Made by a program: the position numbers and the translations under genes
Notes under the pieces: model-generated
The model's database searches: none
Seen by the model: the letters and a program-made list of their open reading frames with translations, nothing else
What the model was told of the DNA's origin: nothing
Source of the DNA: Sphingomonadales bacterium
Lineage (GTDB): Bacteria > Pseudomonadota > Alphaproteobacteria > Sphingomonadales > Sphingomonadaceae
DNA: 6,397 nt
NCBI GenBank assembly: GCA_017304125.1
Contig: JAFKLV010000107.1
Coordinates: 1-6,397 of the forward strand
Direction: 5' to 3'
Shown: piece after piece, positions 1-5,969 of the stretch
Layout: each line of letters starts with the position of its first letter
Numbering within the stretch: position 1 is the stretch's first letter

Positions 1-14
1 GGCCGCCGCTCGCC

Positions 15-551
15 TCAATATCCCGCGCGGCGCGACAGGCGCTCGTTTTCGAGCGCCACCGAGGCCGCGCGGGCCAATGCCTCGAGCAAGGTGATCTCAT
101 TGTCGGTCGGCTGGCCCAGTTCGGACCAATAGGCGCCGACCGCCGCGATCGGATTGATCTGGCCGATCGGCACCATCAGCATCGAGCGCACGAAGGTGCT
201 GCGATACGCCTCGACCGGCACGCGCTCGTCGTCGAAAATATCGCCGATCACCGCCGTCTCGCGATGCTGCATCGCCCAGCCCGAGACGCAGCTTCCGATC
301 GGAAAGCGTTGCCCGGCCCATAACGGCTCCATCGCATCCTCGGCGATGTAGTGGCATTGATCTTCGTCGCGCAGCACGATCGCGATGCCGTCCGCGCCGA
401 CCGCGCGGCGCGCAAAGGCGCGCAGCACGCTCACCACTGCTTCGAGTGAACGGGCACCGGCCAAGGCTTCAATCGCCTCGGCCGCAATGCTCCAACGCGC
501 TGCGAGCGCCTTCTGCTCGGATTCGCGTTCGCTCGCCAATTTCCTATCCAT
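15..551 (-). CDS. Stand-alone GAF-domain protein
   Basis: This is a 178-residue protein that is almost entirely one GAF domain (about residues 28-170), a fold that binds small molecules or chromophores or mediates dimerisation. GAF-typical stretches are visible: RFPIGSCVSGWA (83-94), the VIGDIFDDER strand and loop (101-110), and a VRSMLMVPIG strand (121-130). A charged N-terminal helix (1-20) and a C-terminal helix (about 150-175) resemble the linkers that join GAF domains to histidine kinases, but no kinase, GGDEF or HTH domain follows. There is no signal peptide or membrane segment, so it should be cytoplasmic. The frame is open back to a GTG at 578. I chose the ATG at 551 because GGAGG lies 6 nt upstream and a good promoter would start transcription near 575. 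The ligand and partner are unknown. It does not look functionally tied to the peptidase block. Confidence 0.85.
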   Translation of the reverse strand: MDRKLASERESEQKALAARWSIAAEAIEALAGARSLEAVVSVLRAFARRAVGADGIAIVLRDEDQCHYIAEDAMEPLWAGQRFPIGSCVSGWAMQHRETAVIGDIFDDERVPVEAYRSTFVRSMLMVPIGQINPIAAVGAYWSELGQPTDNEITLLEALARAASVALENERLSRRAGY

Positions 552-557
552 TGACAG

Positions 558-562
558 CCTCC
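558..562 (-). promoter_or_regulatory. Ribosome binding site that fixes the GAF gene start
   Basis: On the minus strand GGAGG is followed by a 6-nt spacer (CTGTCA) and ATG at 551-549. The longer alternative start, GTG at 578, would sit at the expected transcription start with no room for a ribosome binding site, so the shorter protein is preferred. Confidence 0.8.
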
Positions 563-581
563 GGACAAGACCCCGCACCGC

Positions 582-611
582 ATTGTATCATCTGAAAGAC
601 AACTCGATCAA
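582..611 (-). promoter_or_regulatory. Putative sigma-70-type promoter of the GAF gene
   Basis: Read on the minus strand, TTGATC (611-606) and TACAAT (587-582) are separated by 18 bp, a close match to the housekeeping -35/-10 pattern in otherwise GC-rich DNA. Transcription would begin near 575, giving a leader of about 24 nt with the ribosome binding site in the middle. The spacer contains AGTTGTCnnTCA, which also occurs in the operator-like element at 5845-5886. Confidence 0.6.
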
Positions 612-675
612 TGCCTTAGAGGTCGAATCGCGGAGACTGCCGTAAAAAGGCAACTCAACGTGCGACCGCCACGGT

Positions 676-2085
676 TCAACTGCCGCCGGCATATTCCTTG
701 ATCAGATCGAACAGGAAATCGCGCCCCTTATAGACCGCATCGACTCGCGCATGCTCGTTCAGGCCGTGCGCCCCGCTATCGGCATCGCCATACAGGCCCG
801 GCGGCCCGTAGGACGGAATACCGATCGTTTCGAGATAGATACCGTCGGTCCCACCAGTCGACATGACCGGCACCAGCGGCACGCCCGGATAATATTTGGC
901 GACCAGTTTCTCTGCCGGCGCGACGATCTTGGCGTCGAGCTTGGGCGGCACCGCGGCGGGGCGGATCGGCGGCACGAGCGTCACCTTCATCCGCGGATCG
1001 CCGATCGCCTTTTCGAGATCGGCGCGGATCGCCTCGACATCATTGCCCGGGAAGATGCGGCAATTGATGTTGGCGCCGGCGCGCTGCGGCAGTGCATTAT
1101 TGGCGTGTCCGCCATCGAGCAGGGTCGCGACGCAGGTGGTGCGCAGCATCGAATGATAGGAGCGATCCTTGTTGAGCAGCGCCACCGCCGCCTGATCCTG
1201 CGGATTCTTCGACACCGCGATCATCGCCGCGCCGACCTCGTCCTTCCGCGCCGCGCCCGAGCGCGCGAAATAGGCGCGGGTCGTATCGTTGAGCTGGGTC
1301 GGGAATTCATAGGCGCGGATCTTCACCAGCGCGTCGGCCAGTTCGTAGATCGCATTGTCGGGGATCGGGATCGAGCTGTGGCCGCCGGGGTTGGTCGCCT
1401 CGATGCGGTAATTCTGGACGATCTTCTCGCCGACATGGAGCGTCATCACGGTCGGCTTGCCGTCCGGCCCGGCGCGGCCGCCACCGCCCTCGTTGAGCGC
1501 GAATTCGGCGGCGATCAGATCGGGCTTGTTCTTCGACAGCCATTCGGCACCGTCGAACGCCCCGGTGGTTTCCTCGCCGCAGGTCAGCGCGAGCTTCACC
1601 GTGCGCTTGGGCTTATAGCCGCTCGCCTTGAAGCGCAGCAACGTATCGATCCAGATCGCGTCCATCGCCTTCATGTCGGCGGTGCCGCGGCCGTAGAAGT
1701 AGCCGTTCTCCTCGATCATCTTATAGGGATCGCGGGTCCAGTCCTCGCGCTTCGCCGTGACGACGTCGATATGGCCGAGCAGCAGCATCGGCTTCACCGC
1801 CTGCAAGGTGCCCGGATAGACGATGACCACCCCGCCCTCCTTGGGCGCTTCGGGCACCGAGAAATAGGTGATCTGGCTGTCGCTGAACCCGGCGGCCTTG
1901 AACCGAGCGCCGATCTTCGCCGCAAGCGCGGTGCAGCTGCCGGTGGTGATGCTCGTGTCGGTCTCGACAAGCTCCTGATAGATGGCGCGGAACGCCTGCT
2001 GATCAGGGCGCGGCGCGGGCGTTTCGGCCAGCGCCGTCTGCGCCAGGAACAGCGCGCTCGTCGTCATCATCACCAGCGATTTCAT
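676..2085 (-). CDS. Secreted M20-family zinc peptidase (ArgE/DapE/CPG2-like)
   Basis: This 469-residue metallopeptidase of the M20 family hydrolyses peptide or N-acyl-amino-acid bonds with a two-metal centre. Residues 1-20 form a signal peptide (hydrophobic run, then AQTALA with likely cleavage before ETPAP), so the enzyme should act in the periplasm. The metal-site motifs are complete: GHIDVV with H105 and D107, GRGTAD with bridging D137, CGEE with catalytic E171 and ligand E172, NEGG with E199, and AHGLNEH with ligand H440. The dimerisation (lid) domain spans about 218-335 and carries the conserved GGHSS (H236). Length is normal for the family. Four cysteines remain in the mature protein (51, 169, 318, 342), and C318-C342 could form a disulfide. 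GGGAGGA lies 5 nt before the ATG. It follows the M28 gene after 56 bp, so it may be the last gene of the epimerase operon or have its own promoter. Substrate is unknown; the context suggests peptides. Confidence 0.93.
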   Translation of the reverse strand: MKSLVMMTTSALFLAQTALAETPAPRPDQQAFRAIYQELVETDTSITTGSCTALAAKIGARFKAAGFSDSQITYFSVPEAPKEGGVVIVYPGTLQAVKPMLLLGHIDVVTAKREDWTRDPYKMIEENGYFYGRGTADMKAMDAIWIDTLLRFKASGYKPKRTVKLALTCGEETTGAFDGAEWLSKNKPDLIAAEFALNEGGGGRAGPDGKPTVMTLHVGEKIVQNYRIEATNPGGHSSIPIPDNAIYELADALVKIRAYEFPTQLNDTTRAYFARSGAARKDEVGAAMIAVSKNPQDQAAVALLNKDRSYHSMLRTTCVATLLDGGHANNALPQRAGANINCRIFPGNDVEAIRADLEKAIGDPRMKVTLVPPIRPAAVPPKLDAKIVAPAEKLVAKYYPGVPLVPVMSTGGTDGIYLETIGIPSYGPPGLYGDADSGAHGLNEHARVDAVYKGRDFLFDLIKEYAGGS

Positions 2086-2107
2086 GCAAATCCTCCCTTT
2101 GATGAGG

Positions 2108-2137
2108 TATCTATGCAGTTTCCTCGCCGCTCCGCAA
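2108..2137 (-). promoter_or_regulatory. Possible internal promoter for the M20 peptidase gene
   Basis: In the 56-bp gap between the M28 stop and the M20 start, the minus strand reads TTGCGG (2137-2132), an 18-bp spacer, then TAGATA (2113-2108). Transcription would start near 2101, only just upstream of the GGGAGGA ribosome binding site at 2097-2091. The match is moderate and the gap is short enough for read-through from the upstream genes, so this is tentative. Confidence 0.25.
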
Positions 2138-2141
2138 TAAG

Positions 2142-3725
2142 TTAACGTGATCGGAATAGACTGGTCTCGAGCCAGCGTGGGCGCGGCGCATCATCGGCGA
2201 TCGCGCGCGCAACATCGGCGACGTAATCGTCGAGCCGGATCGCTTCGCCGGGGCGCAGGCCCGGCTGGTGAATATCGTCGCTCGGCGCGTGATAGCGCGT
2301 CGCGCGCCAGTCATGCTCGATGCGGAACGCCTCGCTCCCCGGCGTGAAGCCGAACTTGAACGCCAGCGCCGGAATCCCGGCGCGCACGAAGCTGTATTGA
2401 TCGGTGCGGGTGAAGCTGTTGCGATTGGGCAAGGGATCGGGAACCAGCTCCAGCCCGTGCCGCGCCGCGACCACGCGCGCGATATCGCCGAGCGTGCTTT
2501 CCTTGTCGCCTTGCGCCTGCACGCTGGTCAGCGGCCAGAGCGGCAGCAGCACATCGAAATTGAGATCGGCGACGATCGTGCCGTCGACGCTCGGACGTTT
2601 GGCGAAATAGCTCGATCCGAGCAGCCCCGGCTCCTCCGCGGTGACGATGACGAACAGGATCGAGCGCTTCGGCCGCGGCCCCTTTGCGATCCGCTGCGCG
2701 ATATCGAGCACCGTCGCGACCCCCGACCCGTCGTCGATCGCGCCGTTATAGATGCGATCGCCGTTGATCGCCGGCCCGATCCCGACATGATCGAGATGCG
2801 CCGAGACGACGACATAATCGCGCGCCAGCGCCGGATCGCTCCCCGCGATCTTCGCGACCAGATTGGGCGAGACCAATTGGCGATGCCGGGTGACGATGCT
2901 GGCGCGCAGGCGCTGCGGCAGCGCGAAGGCCGGGATCGGCCGCGACGCATCCGAGGCCGCCGCGAGTTCGGCGAAATCGTGCCCCGACCCCGCCAGCAAC
3001 CGCTCGCTGGTCGCGGCATCGACCCGCGCGATCAGGAACCCCGCCGGCACCTCGCGCAACGCGGAATCGGCGAGATACATGCCGGGCTGCCCGGCGAGCA
3101 ATTTCTGCCGCTCCCACGGTATCTCGATCTGCGCCGGCGGGGTGAGCGTGATCAACCCGAGCGCCCCGGCGCGGGCGAGGAATTTGGCGCGTTCGGCGCG
3201 GTTGCTCGCCTTGTCAGGGCCGAGCAGGCTGGTTGGCCCGCCGGCGATCGTCACGACGATCTTGCCGCGGATATCGAGCCCGGCGAAATCGTCATGCCCG
3301 CGTTCGGGCAGATGCAGGCCATAGCCGGCAAACTCCAATGGCGCGTCGACGCTCGCCGGACGCGGGCCGCCATCGGCCGAGATCAGCATGTCCACACCGA
3401 GCCGGATCGGCGCAGATATCCCGTCGGCCCCGATCAGTGCTGCGGTCGAGGCGACGTGATCGACGGTCTGCTGCTCCAATGCGACCTGCTGGCGAAATCC
3501 GCCCTTCTCGCCCGCCGGCGCCAGCCCGATCGCGCGGAACCGCTGCTCGACATAGGCTGCCGCGCGCAAATGACCGCGCGATCCGGTCTCGCGCCCCTCA
3601 TTGGCGTCGCTGGAGATTTCGCCGACATCCGCCATCCATTGCTGCGCGCGCTGCGGCGCCGGGGCAGCGCCTGACAACAGCGATGCCAGCACGGCAAAGG
3701 CGGCACAGCGCACGGGGTTTTTCAT
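2142..3725 (-). CDS. Secreted M28-family aminopeptidase with PA domain
   Basis: This 527-residue M28 (aminopeptidase Y/S type) zinc enzyme probably removes N-terminal residues from peptides. A signal peptide (about 1-23, hydrophobic core then GAAPAPQ) predicts periplasmic location; its only cysteine, C7, is in the signal peptide and does not form a lipobox. A PA (protease-associated) insert occupies about 130-275 (EFAGYG, then DIRGKIVVTIAGG). The catalytic domain (about 283-512) has every expected metal-site motif: SAHLDHVG with H310, GAIDDGSG with bridging D331, TAEEPGLLGS with catalytic E364 and ligand E365, NFD with D391, and YHAPSDD with H479. TDQYSFVRAGIPA (441-453) matches the substrate-pocket strand of the family. 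The start codon overlaps the epimerase stop (ATGA) and GGAG lies 6 nt upstream inside the epimerase's last codons, so its translation is probably coupled to the epimerase. Confidence 0.93.
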   Translation of the reverse strand: MKNPVRCAAFAVLASLLSGAAPAPQRAQQWMADVGEISSDANEGRETGSRGHLRAAAYVEQRFRAIGLAPAGEKGGFRQQVALEQQTVDHVASTAALIGADGISAPIRLGVDMLISADGGPRPASVDAPLEFAGYGLHLPERGHDDFAGLDIRGKIVVTIAGGPTSLLGPDKASNRAERAKFLARAGALGLITLTPPAQIEIPWERQKLLAGQPGMYLADSALREVPAGFLIARVDAATSERLLAGSGHDFAELAAASDASRPIPAFALPQRLRASIVTRHRQLVSPNLVAKIAGSDPALARDYVVVSAHLDHVGIGPAINGDRIYNGAIDDGSGVATVLDIAQRIAKGPRPKRSILFVIVTAEEPGLLGSSYFAKRPSVDGTIVADLNFDVLLPLWPLTSVQAQGDKESTLGDIARVVAARHGLELVPDPLPNRNSFTRTDQYSFVRAGIPALAFKFGFTPGSEAFRIEHDWRATRYHAPSDDIHQPGLRPGEAIRLDDYVADVARAIADDAPRPRWLETSLFRSR

Positions 3726-4783
3726 CGCTCACTCCGTTGATTGACTGCCCAGACACCAGCGTCGAAATCGATCAGGCCATCGCGATAGGTCGCGGCGGGC
3801 GCGACATCGCCGACGAGGAACAAGGGGCCGTCGAGATCGACCACATCGCATTGCTGCCCGAGCAGCCAGCCGGGCGCCATCGCGCGCGACGTGCCGAGCA
3901 TATTGCCGACCATTACCCCCAGCCCGAGCGCCCGCGCACGCGCCGCCATCCGCAAGCCCTCGGTCAGCCCGCCGCATTTATCGAGCTTGATGTTGATCAC
4001 CTGATAGAGCGCGGCGAGCCGATCGACATCGGCCTTGGTCTGCACGCTTTCGTCGGCCGCAAACGGGATCGGCAGATCGATAGCAGCGAGCCGGCGATCC
4101 TCCCCGACGCGAAAGGGCTGCTCGACCAATTGCACATCGGCGGCGATCATCGCGGGGGCGAGTTGTGCCAGCGTCGCCGGGGTCAGGCTGCGGTTGGCGT
4201 CGACGCCGAGCCACGCATCGGGGCGCGCCGCACGAACCGCGCGGACGCGATCCGCATCGGCCGGATCCCCGTTCAGCTTGAGCTTGGGCGCGCGGGCCTG
4301 CGCATAACCGATCGCAGCCTCGGCCATGTCCGCCGGCGTGCCGTTGCCGAGCGTGAAGGTGGTGAGCAACGGTCGCGGTTGCGACATGCCGAGCAATTGC
4401 CACACCGCCTGCCCTGCGCGGCGCGCCTGCAAATCCCACAATGCGCAATCGAGCGCATTGCGCGCGCCGCCGGCGGGCAACAAGGTCACGAGCCCGGCGT
4501 GATCGACGCCCTCCCCGATCACCCGCCGCACCGCGAGGATCTGGCGCAGCATCCCCTCAGGCTCGTCGCCGAGATAAAAGACCCCGGCGGCCTCGCCCGT
4601 GCCGATATGCCCGTCCGCTTCGAGCCGGACGATGACCACCGGCACATCCTCGAACACGCGATCGCTGATGCGGAACGGCGCCGCCAGCGGCAGCCGCACG
4701 ATCTCCGCCTCGACGCGCGGCGCGCACGGCGTGAGCGCGGCAAGCGCCGCATCGAGATCGATCAGGTCCGTCGCCGCCTTCAT
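3722..4783 (-). CDS. Dipeptide epimerase (enolase superfamily, L-Ala-D/L-Glu epimerase-like)
   Basis: This 353-residue cytoplasmic enzyme belongs to the muconate-lactonising subgroup of the enolase superfamily. Such enzymes invert a carbon next to a carboxylate by proton abstraction; dipeptide epimerases act on L-Ala-D/L-Glu and similar dipeptides. Seen here: an N-terminal capping domain (about 23-135), KLK (K167, K169) as first catalytic base, Mg ligands D195 (VDAN), E221 (VEQP) and D244 (ADES), second base K266 in NIKLDKCGG, and D316/D318 in DLDGP, the DxD pair that holds the dipeptide amino group in this family. LPAGGARNALDCALWDL and NIKLDKCGGLTE strongly recall E. coli YcjG and DgcA (N-acetyl-D-glutamate racemase), from memory. 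The mobile loop differs, however: GEAAGVFYLGDE replaces the GEC-P-x-RYGE type, so I leave substrate open and give no symbol. The start is ATG with GAGG 7 nt upstream. It is first gene of the operon with the M28 gene. Confidence 0.9.
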   Translation of the reverse strand: MKAATDLIDLDAALAALTPCAPRVEAEIVRLPLAAPFRISDRVFEDVPVVIVRLEADGHIGTGEAAGVFYLGDEPEGMLRQILAVRRVIGEGVDHAGLVTLLPAGGARNALDCALWDLQARRAGQAVWQLLGMSQPRPLLTTFTLGNGTPADMAEAAIGYAQARAPKLKLNGDPADADRVRAVRAARPDAWLGVDANRSLTPATLAQLAPAMIAADVQLVEQPFRVGEDRRLAAIDLPIPFAADESVQTKADVDRLAALYQVINIKLDKCGGLTEGLRMAARARALGLGVMVGNMLGTSRAMAPGWLLGQQCDVVDLDGPLFLVGDVAPAATYRDGLIDFDAGVWAVNQRSER

Positions 4784-4816
4784 ATCCCCGCCTCATTTTG
4801 GGCGAGGGGTAAGCTC

Positions 4817-4859
4817 GTGATATTTTTCTGTCTATGTTGCTTTGGCCAGCAAAACTAAC
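4817..4859 (-). promoter_or_regulatory. Promoter/operator-like element upstream of the epimerase operon (copy A)
   Basis: On the minus strand this reads GTTAGTT (4859-4853), 20 nt, GACAGAAA (4832-4825), then AATATCAC. It matches copy B (5845-5886) at 7 of 7, 6 of 20 and 13 of 15 positions in the three parts, with identical spacing. TAGACA (4834-4829) could be a -35 hexamer; no convincing -10 stands out 16-18 nt further on. The 20-nt middle contains a hyphenated inverted repeat, TTGCT-N6-AGCAA (plus strand 4837-4852). It begins 13 bp after the regulator stop and ends about 34 bp before the epimerase ATG. The role as a binding site for the adjacent RpiR-type regulator is inference. Confidence 0.55.
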
Positions 4860-4871
4860 TTCCCGCGGGGC

Positions 4872-5801
4872 TTATTCGCGCCTGGCGCGCGGCGGCTGAT
4901 GCCCGGCAAAACCGGTGAAGGTCTGATGCAGCCGGGTCAGTTGTTCGAGCCGCTGTTCGACCCGCGGACCGATCTGGCGGATCACGCTGTTGACCAGCAG
5001 ATTGACCGCACAGACCAAGGCCACCGGCGAACTCCAGACCATCCCCGTCTGCGTCGGCACCGCAACGACGTTGCGGGTGAAGCGCGGCGCCCAGTCACAG
5101 AAGATATCGGTCAGCATGATCAGCGGGATGCCGCGCTGGCTCGCCTGTTCGGCGATCAGATAGGATTGGCGCGAATAGCGCCGGATATCGATCACGACGA
5201 GGCATGAGTCGGTCTCGTCGCTGGCGAACACATCGGCGTAATTGCCCGCGGTCAGATCGACCAGCCGCACCCCGTCACGCATGAATTGCAGATGGTTGGC
5301 GAGCAGCATCGCGATCCCGCGCTCGGTCTGGAAGCCGGCGATCTGCACGGTGCGCGATTGCGCGAGCAGCCGCACGCATTCGGCCCAATTCTCCGTCTCG
5401 GTCAGGCGATAGACCGCCATCAGCGACGCGATCTCGCGCTGGAAGCTGGCATCGGGCTCGCGATCGGCGGATTCGACGAATTCGACCAGATCGTCGCCGA
5501 TCAGCCACGGCAGGGCATCGGTCGAGCTATCCTTCAGATCGTGCTTCAACGCCTTGAAATTGCGATAACCCAGCCGCCGGGCGAAGCGGCCGACGGTGAT
5601 CTCGCTGACCCCCACGCGATCCGCCAGCGACACCGCGGTCTCAAACGCCAGCGTGGCATAATGCGCCAGGATATGCTGCGCGATCGCGCGCTCGGCGCTG
5701 GTATAATCGTCAAGCCCGGCCTGCAGCCGCCGCAACAGCGGCACATTGGGGATCGCCTGCGGCGCGCCGCCGTCCGCTGCGTCGCCTTCGCTTTTCGCCA
5801 T
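4872..5801 (-). CDS. MurR/RpiR-family transcriptional regulator with SIS-like domain
   Basis: This 309-residue protein has an N-terminal HTH_6 domain (about 30-92; TSAERAIAQHIL..., recognition region LADRVGVSEITVGRFARRLGY) and a C-terminal SIS-type domain (about 148-275). These are the two parts of RpiR regulators, which normally bind sugar phosphates. The usual small-molecule loops look altered: AGFQTERG (155-162) stands where a GxGxS-type loop is expected, and VIDIRRYSRQ (203-212) replaces the SxSGxT phosphate-binding strand. A non-sugar ligand is therefore plausible, fitting the peptide-related neighbours. The frame stays open to a GTG at 5891, but I chose the ATG at 5801 because GGGAGA lies 6 nt upstream and the extra 30 residues would be encoded by the operator-like element. 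It is divergent from the receptor gene and lies 88 bp from the epimerase gene. It probably controls both and itself (inference). Confidence 0.9.
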   Translation of the reverse strand: MAKSEGDAADGGAPQAIPNVPLLRRLQAGLDDYTSAERAIAQHILAHYATLAFETAVSLADRVGVSEITVGRFARRLGYRNFKALKHDLKDSSTDALPWLIGDDLVEFVESADREPDASFQREIASLMAVYRLTETENWAECVRLLAQSRTVQIAGFQTERGIAMLLANHLQFMRDGVRLVDLTAGNYADVFASDETDSCLVVIDIRRYSRQSYLIAEQASQRGIPLIMLTDIFCDWAPRFTRNVVAVPTQTGMVWSSPVALVCAVNLLVNSVIRQIGPRVEQRLEQLTRLHQTFTGFAGHQPPRARRE

Positions 5802-5807
5802 CGCGTC

Positions 5808-5813
5808 TCTCCC
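5808..5813 (-). promoter_or_regulatory. Ribosome binding site that fixes the regulator start
   Basis: On the minus strand GGGAGA is followed by a 6-nt spacer (GACGCG) and ATG at 5801-5799. The upstream GTG at 5891 has only weak purine runs before it, and translation from there would read through copy B of the operator-like element. Confidence 0.7.
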
Positions 5814-5844
5814 GTTTCGCTGCGTGCTGGCTATCCCGCCGAAT

Positions 5845-5886
5845 GTTAGTTGTCCATCAAAACTATCAATTGACAGAAATATTTCA
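5845..5886 (+). promoter_or_regulatory. Promoter/operator-like element between regulator and receptor genes (copy B)
   Basis: The plus strand reads GTTAGTT (5845-5851), 20 nt, GACAGAAA (5872-5879), then TATTTCA. This is the same arrangement as copy A, oriented toward the receptor gene. TTGACA at 5870-5875 is a perfect -35 hexamer; CTTATC 18 nt downstream is at best a weak -10. Further symmetry: TAGTT-N9-AACTA (5847-5865 region), the 8-bp palindrome TCAATTGA (5866-5873), and the 10-bp palindrome GAAATATTTC (5876-5885). Position 44 bp before the regulator ATG means a protein bound here could also control the regulator. On the minus strand TTGATA (5869-5864) may be a -35 for the regulator. The binding protein is inferred to be the RpiR-type regulator. 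Confidence 0.55.
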
Positions 5887-5907
5887 TTCACCCCTTATCG
5901 CGCGGCA

Positions 5908-5937
5908 CGGCGGGGCAAGAACCGCCGCACGATTTTT
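5908..5937 (+). promoter_or_regulatory. GC-rich hairpin with trailing T run in the receptor leader
   Basis: CGGCGG (5908-5913) can pair with CCGCCG (5922-5927) around an 8-nt loop, a 6-bp all-GC stem. Six bases later comes TTTTT (5933-5937), and that run can itself pair with the A run at 5939-5944. It lies between the presumed promoter and the ribosome binding site of the receptor gene. An attenuator-like role is possible, but the distance from stem to T run is longer than in a good intrinsic terminator, so this is tentative. Confidence 0.2.
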
Positions 5938-5956
5938 CAAAAAATGCTGCCGATTT

Positions 5957-5963
5957 GGGGAGG
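5957..5963 (+). promoter_or_regulatory. Ribosome binding site of the TonB-dependent receptor gene
   Basis: GGGGAGG is followed by a 6-nt spacer (CGCGCG) and ATG at 5970. This strong site defines the start of a gene whose end lies outside the window. Confidence 0.8.
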
Positions 5964-5969
5964 CGCGCG

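Noticed and set aside
633..656. Possible terminator between the M20 and GAF genes (TGCC-N7-GGCA with a bulged GAG/CTC extension)
   Set aside because: The stem is only 4 bp plus a bulged 3 bp and no T run follows on the minus strand, so it does not support a terminator call.
2086..2141. A third copy of the operator-like element upstream of the M20 gene
   Set aside because: Only CATAGA resembles copy A; GTTAGTT and GACAGAAA are absent.
751..2145. A 464-codon plus-strand open frame opposite the M20 gene
   Set aside because: The composition is shadow-like and the M20 gene on the other strand has all metal-site motifs.
2268..3674. A 468-codon plus-strand open frame opposite the M28 gene
   Set aside because: It is an Arg/Asp/Ile/Gln-rich antisense shadow with no recognisable motif; the minus-strand M28 gene accounts for the region.
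3233..4858. A 541-codon plus-strand open frame opposite the M28 and epimerase genes
   Set aside because: It is antisense to two genes with complete catalytic motifs, is full of Arg/Ala/Pro as expected from GC-rich shadow frames, and shows no domain or ribosome binding site.
4862..4869. CCCGCGGG palindrome just after the regulator stop
   Set aside because: Eight bases without a loop or T run are expected by chance at this GC content.
5802..5891. N-terminal extension of the regulator from a GTG at 5891
   Set aside because: There is a good ribosome binding site before the ATG at 5801, and the extension would be encoded by the operator-like element and matches no part of RpiR proteins.
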